Position numbers and translations under genes: made by a program
In this document: positions 27,843 to 30,320 of the stretch, in pieces
Layout of the letters: each line of letters opens with the position of its first letter
Position numbering within the stretch: the stretch's first letter is position 1
NCBI GenBank assembly: GCA_003427395.1
Contig: BFEA01000140.1
Span: 623,982-654,301, forward strand
From: Chara braunii
Lineage: Eukaryota > Streptophyta > Charophyceae > Charales > Characeae
DNA: 30,320 nt
Reading direction: 5' to 3'
Notes under the pieces: model-generated
Databases searched by the model: none
Seen by the model: only the letters and a program-made list of their open reading frames with translations
Told to the model about the DNA's origin: nothing

Positions 27843-29180
27843 ATACCCATCCAAGCATTTGGACGGGGGAACCTGAAACCGCTTTCAGAAACTTCATCTA
27901 CTTCAGATCATTTCAGAGGTTTGAGGTCCCTCTATCTGAAACTCCTGAAATGATCTGAAGTGGTTGAACATCTGAAAGCAGTTTCTGGTCCCCCCATACA
28001 AGCATTCGGACGGGGGGACCTGAAACCTCTTTCAGAAGCTTCAGCCACTTCAAATCATTTCAGAGGTTTCAAGTCTCCCCACCCGAAACTCCTGAAATGA
28101 TCTGAAGTCGCTGAAAATCTGAAAGTTGTTTCAGATACCCCAATCCAAGCATTTGGACCATCCAAGCATTTGGATGGTGGGACATGAAACCACTTTCAGA
28201 AGCTTCAGCCACTTCAGATCATTTCAGAGGTTTCAGGTCTCTCCATATGAAACTCCAGAAATAATATGAAGTGGCTGAAGTTTCTGAAAGAGGTCTCATG
28301 TCCCCCCATTCAAGCATTTGGATGGGGGGACCTGAAACTGCTTTCAGAAGCTTCAACCATTTCATATCATTTAAGAGGTTTCAGGTCTCCCCACCCGAAA
28401 CTCCTGAAATGACTTGAAGTGGCTGAAAATTTGAAAACGGTTTCAGAACCACTTTATGACATTTCAGAGGTTTCAGGTCTCCCCATGTGAAATTCCTGAA
28501 ATAACATAAAGTGGCTGAAGATTCTGAAAGTGGTTTCAGGTCCCCCTACCCAAACATTTGGATGAGGGGACATGAAACCACTTTCAGAAGCTTCAGAGGT
28601 TTCAGGTCTCTCTATTTGAAACTCCTAAAATGATCTGAAGTGACTGAAAATCTGAAAGCAGTTTCATGTCCCCTTATCCAAGCATTTGGACGGGAGGACC
28701 TGAAGCCGCTTTCAGAAGCTTCAGCCACTTCATATCATTTCAGAGGTTTCAGGTCTCCCCACCCGAAACTCCTCAAATGACTTGAAGTGGCTGAAAATTT
28801 GAAAACGGTTTCAGAACTTCTTCATGACATTTCAGGGGTTTCGGGTCTCCTCGCCTGAAACTCCTGAAATAACATGAAGTGGCTGAAGATTCTGAAAGCA
28901 GTTTCAGGTCCCCCTACCTAAGCATTTGGATGGGGGGACCTGAAACCACTTTCAGAAGCTTCAACCACTTCATATCATTTCAGAGGTTTCAGGTCTCCCC
29001 ACCCGAAACTCCTTAAATGACTTGAAGTAGATGAAAATATGAAAACGGTTTCAGATGTCTTAATCCAAAAATCTGGATGGGAGGATCTGAAACCGCCTTC
29101 AGAAGCTTGAACCACTTCGGGTCATTTCAGAGGTTTCAGGTTTCCCTTCCGAAACTCCTGAAATGACATGAAGTGACACA
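27843..29180. repeat. Tandem array of ~145-bp imperfect palindromes
   Basis: The marker AAGCATTTGGA (with variants) occurs at about 27857, 28000, 28147/28165, 28312, 28552, 28680, 28919 and 29065, giving intervals near 143-147 bp, or about 240 bp where a unit is rearranged. Each unit reads GGGGGACCTGAAACC...CTTTCAGAAGCTTCAGCCACTTCA...CATTTCAGAGGTTTCAGG, then a short centre, then the near reverse complement of all of that, so each unit can fold into a ~65-bp-arm hairpin. A decayed extension reaches about 29365. It lies immediately 5' of LINE ORF1. Confidence 0.9.
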
Positions 29181-29355
29181 CAACAACGTTGACGGTTAAA
29201 CCAAAACAGAAACAGGCAAAAAAAAAACGAAAAAAAAACATAAAATCTGACTTTTAAACCACCTGAATCTTCTGAAATGACCTAAAGTGTCTTCATGCCA
29301 TTTCAGCGATTTCATACCTCTGCTAACAGACTTCAGAATCTTTCATTCTGAAATT

Positions 29356-30147
29356 TCAGTAGGTTGTTAACCACTTGTGAAAGAATGCTCCTGCCGTTGG
29401 TAAATTCCTTAGAGGGATCTTCCACTCCTCCCCTTCCCCCCTGCTAGTTTTTTCCTTCCTGCATTGGATCGCGATGCTTTCTTGGGTGATCGGTTCCCTC
29501 ACCCTCTCCGCCCAGGATCTGGTGGCCGAGTCCTGGGAGGCCGAGCTGGTAGCGGCTCCCATGTGACTCTCACTAACAAACCCAAGTCTCTTGAGTTGTG
29601 ACTGTTCCCCCCCGTCGTCAACTTCCAAGTTATGATCTTGGTTCTGATCCTCCTTTAGAGCTTCCCTTTTCTCTTCCTCTCTCGAGAGGCGACTCTGAGC
29701 GTAGTGTCTAGCAGTTCCTCTGTACATGAGCATCCAATCCGCTCTTTTGTTGGCACGTTGGTGACGGATTTTCATTCTGTTATTCACCATGATGATCGAG
29801 GGATTAGGACGAGAGATATAGGTGGGGGGTAAACAGGGTCGGGAGGGATGGTTATCCCCAATCAGGGAGGGGGAGTAGGACGGGTGATGGAGAGATAGGG
29901 ATTGGTGCTCAGGGTCGGGGGTGGTGATGGAGAGATCGGGATCGGGGAGGATTGGTGCACGGGTGGTAATGGGGTCGGGATCGGGATGATTTGGAGATGG
30001 GGTTGGGTCGGAGGAGCTGGTTGGGCGGGAAGATGGCCGTGGCCGGGGGCGGAGGGACCTAGGATGCGGGGAAGATCGTCGGGATGGCCGGAGTCGGGTG
30101 GAGGGGGGAGGATGCATGGCGATGATCAAAATCGCAGTTGGAGGCAT
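29356..30147 (-). CDS. Hypothetical protein, 263 codons, Pro-rich N-terminus
   Basis: The longest ORF outside the LINE RT domain that does not cross the gap. I do not recognise it. Residues 10-105 are low-complexity Pro/Ser/Arg/Asp (RPRPRPSSRPTSSSDP, PDPDPITTR). From the internal MVNNRMKIRHQRANKRADW (about residue 120) onward composition is more protein-like: basic, then acidic (REEEKREALKEDQNQD), then SWAERVREP near residue 215, ending FFHKWLTTY. A start at the internal Met is as likely as the first Met. It could be the displaced N-terminal part of LINE ORF1, separated by the palindromic array, or a host exon. The Pro-rich half may only be translation of the G-rich repeat on the other strand. 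Confidence 0.4.
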   Translation of the reverse strand: MPPTAILIIAMHPPPSTRLRPSRRSSPHPRSLRPRPRPSSRPTSSSDPTPSPNHPDPDPITTRAPILPDPDLSITTPDPEHQSLSLHHPSYSPSLIGDNHPSRPCLPPTYISRPNPSIIMVNNRMKIRHQRANKRADWMLMYRGTARHYAQSRLSREEEKREALKEDQNQDHNLEVDDGGEQSQLKRLGFVSESHMGAATSSASQDSATRSWAERVREPITQESIAIQCRKEKTSRGEGEEWKIPLRNLPTAGAFFHKWLTTY

Positions 30148-30320
30148 GTTGTGATGGTTGGGAGAGATAGTCGGGGGGTTCGCGGGAGGCGGTCGGGGTC
30201 GAGGGTGGTCGGGGGAGGTTCGGGGAGCTGGTCGGGGAGGAAGGTCAAGGAAATGGCCCTGGGGGCGGGAAAAGGTTCGGGGTCGGGAATTCGGGGGAGG
30301 TGGTCAGGATGAAGCGGGCG
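29870..30320. repeat. G-rich GGTCGGGG-like low-complexity region
   Basis: The + strand carries irregular (A/G)GTCGGG(G) and GATCGGG repeats with many runs of three to five G, for example around 30180-30240 and 29910-29960. High quadruplex potential. The + ORF at 29902 (Gly/Arg/Trp-rich) is a translation of this repeat. Confidence 0.75.

Noticed and set aside
29902-30312. 136-codon Gly/Arg/Trp-rich + ORF
   Set aside because: Translation of G-rich low-complexity repeat opposite the minus ORF.

Overview
The window looks like a repeat-dense, largely non-genic stretch of a nuclear eukaryotic genome. The grounds are simple-sequence tracts, long poly(T)/poly(A) runs, a decayed LINE with endonuclease and reverse transcriptase, several short terminal-inverted-repeat (TIR) elements with 3-bp target duplications, a 575-base assembly gap (12693-13267), and no dense long ORFs, operons or clear tRNA/rRNA genes. 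The lineage cannot be fixed from sequence alone. A plant-lineage genome, possibly a streptophyte alga, is only a guess. No host gene could be named with confidence.

Layout: 1-700 holds poly(T), a GC-rich 20-bp repeat and a (CT)n tract. 1.18-1.81 kb is a very degenerate ~57-72 bp tandem repeat. 2.9-3.65 kb carries seven copies of a CATAAGTTTGGA-centred motif. 3.95-4.55 kb is a clean 5-copy repeat with a 122-124 bp period. 7.14-7.25 kb is an inverted repeat whose sequence recurs at 12.63 kb. 7.72-9.90 kb is an old, 5'-truncated LINE copy on the minus strand. 9.90-11.41 kb is bounded by two ~363-bp direct repeats. 13.54-18.61 kb is a nest of small mobile elements: two families flanked by TTA/TAA (PIF/Harbinger-like), a third flanked by TA, and a short retroposon with a (TAA)n tail. 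Minisatellites and a 200-bp compound trinucleotide tract lie among them.

The largest feature is a degenerate non-LTR retrotransposon on the minus strand. Its coding remnants run from about 27.8 kb (ORF1) to 20.69 kb (end of ORF2), followed by a 3' region with repeated hairpins and a poly(A) tract (poly(T) on +) at 19.83 kb. ORF2 shows endonuclease motifs (INVNGL, QETRL, GDFNATPD, SRIDLIM) and RT motifs (RQGDP, FAND). The second catalytic-box Asp of the RT is changed to Asn, and reading frames are broken by stops and at least four frameshifts, so the copy is dead. Upstream of ORF1, 27.84-29.2 kb is an array of ~145-bp units that are each imperfect palindromes. Beyond it lies a 263-codon minus-strand ORF that may be host or element sequence.

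The most unusual signal is a small hairpin (core GCTGGA-loop-TCCAGC followed by GTCC) found at seven places. It is concentrated in the 3' region of the LINE and next to the poly(A) tract of the old copy. One copy carries a two-base-pair compensatory change, which suggests a selected RNA structure, perhaps the element's 3' recognition signal. The second most unusual signal is the tandem array of palindromes at the other end of the same element.
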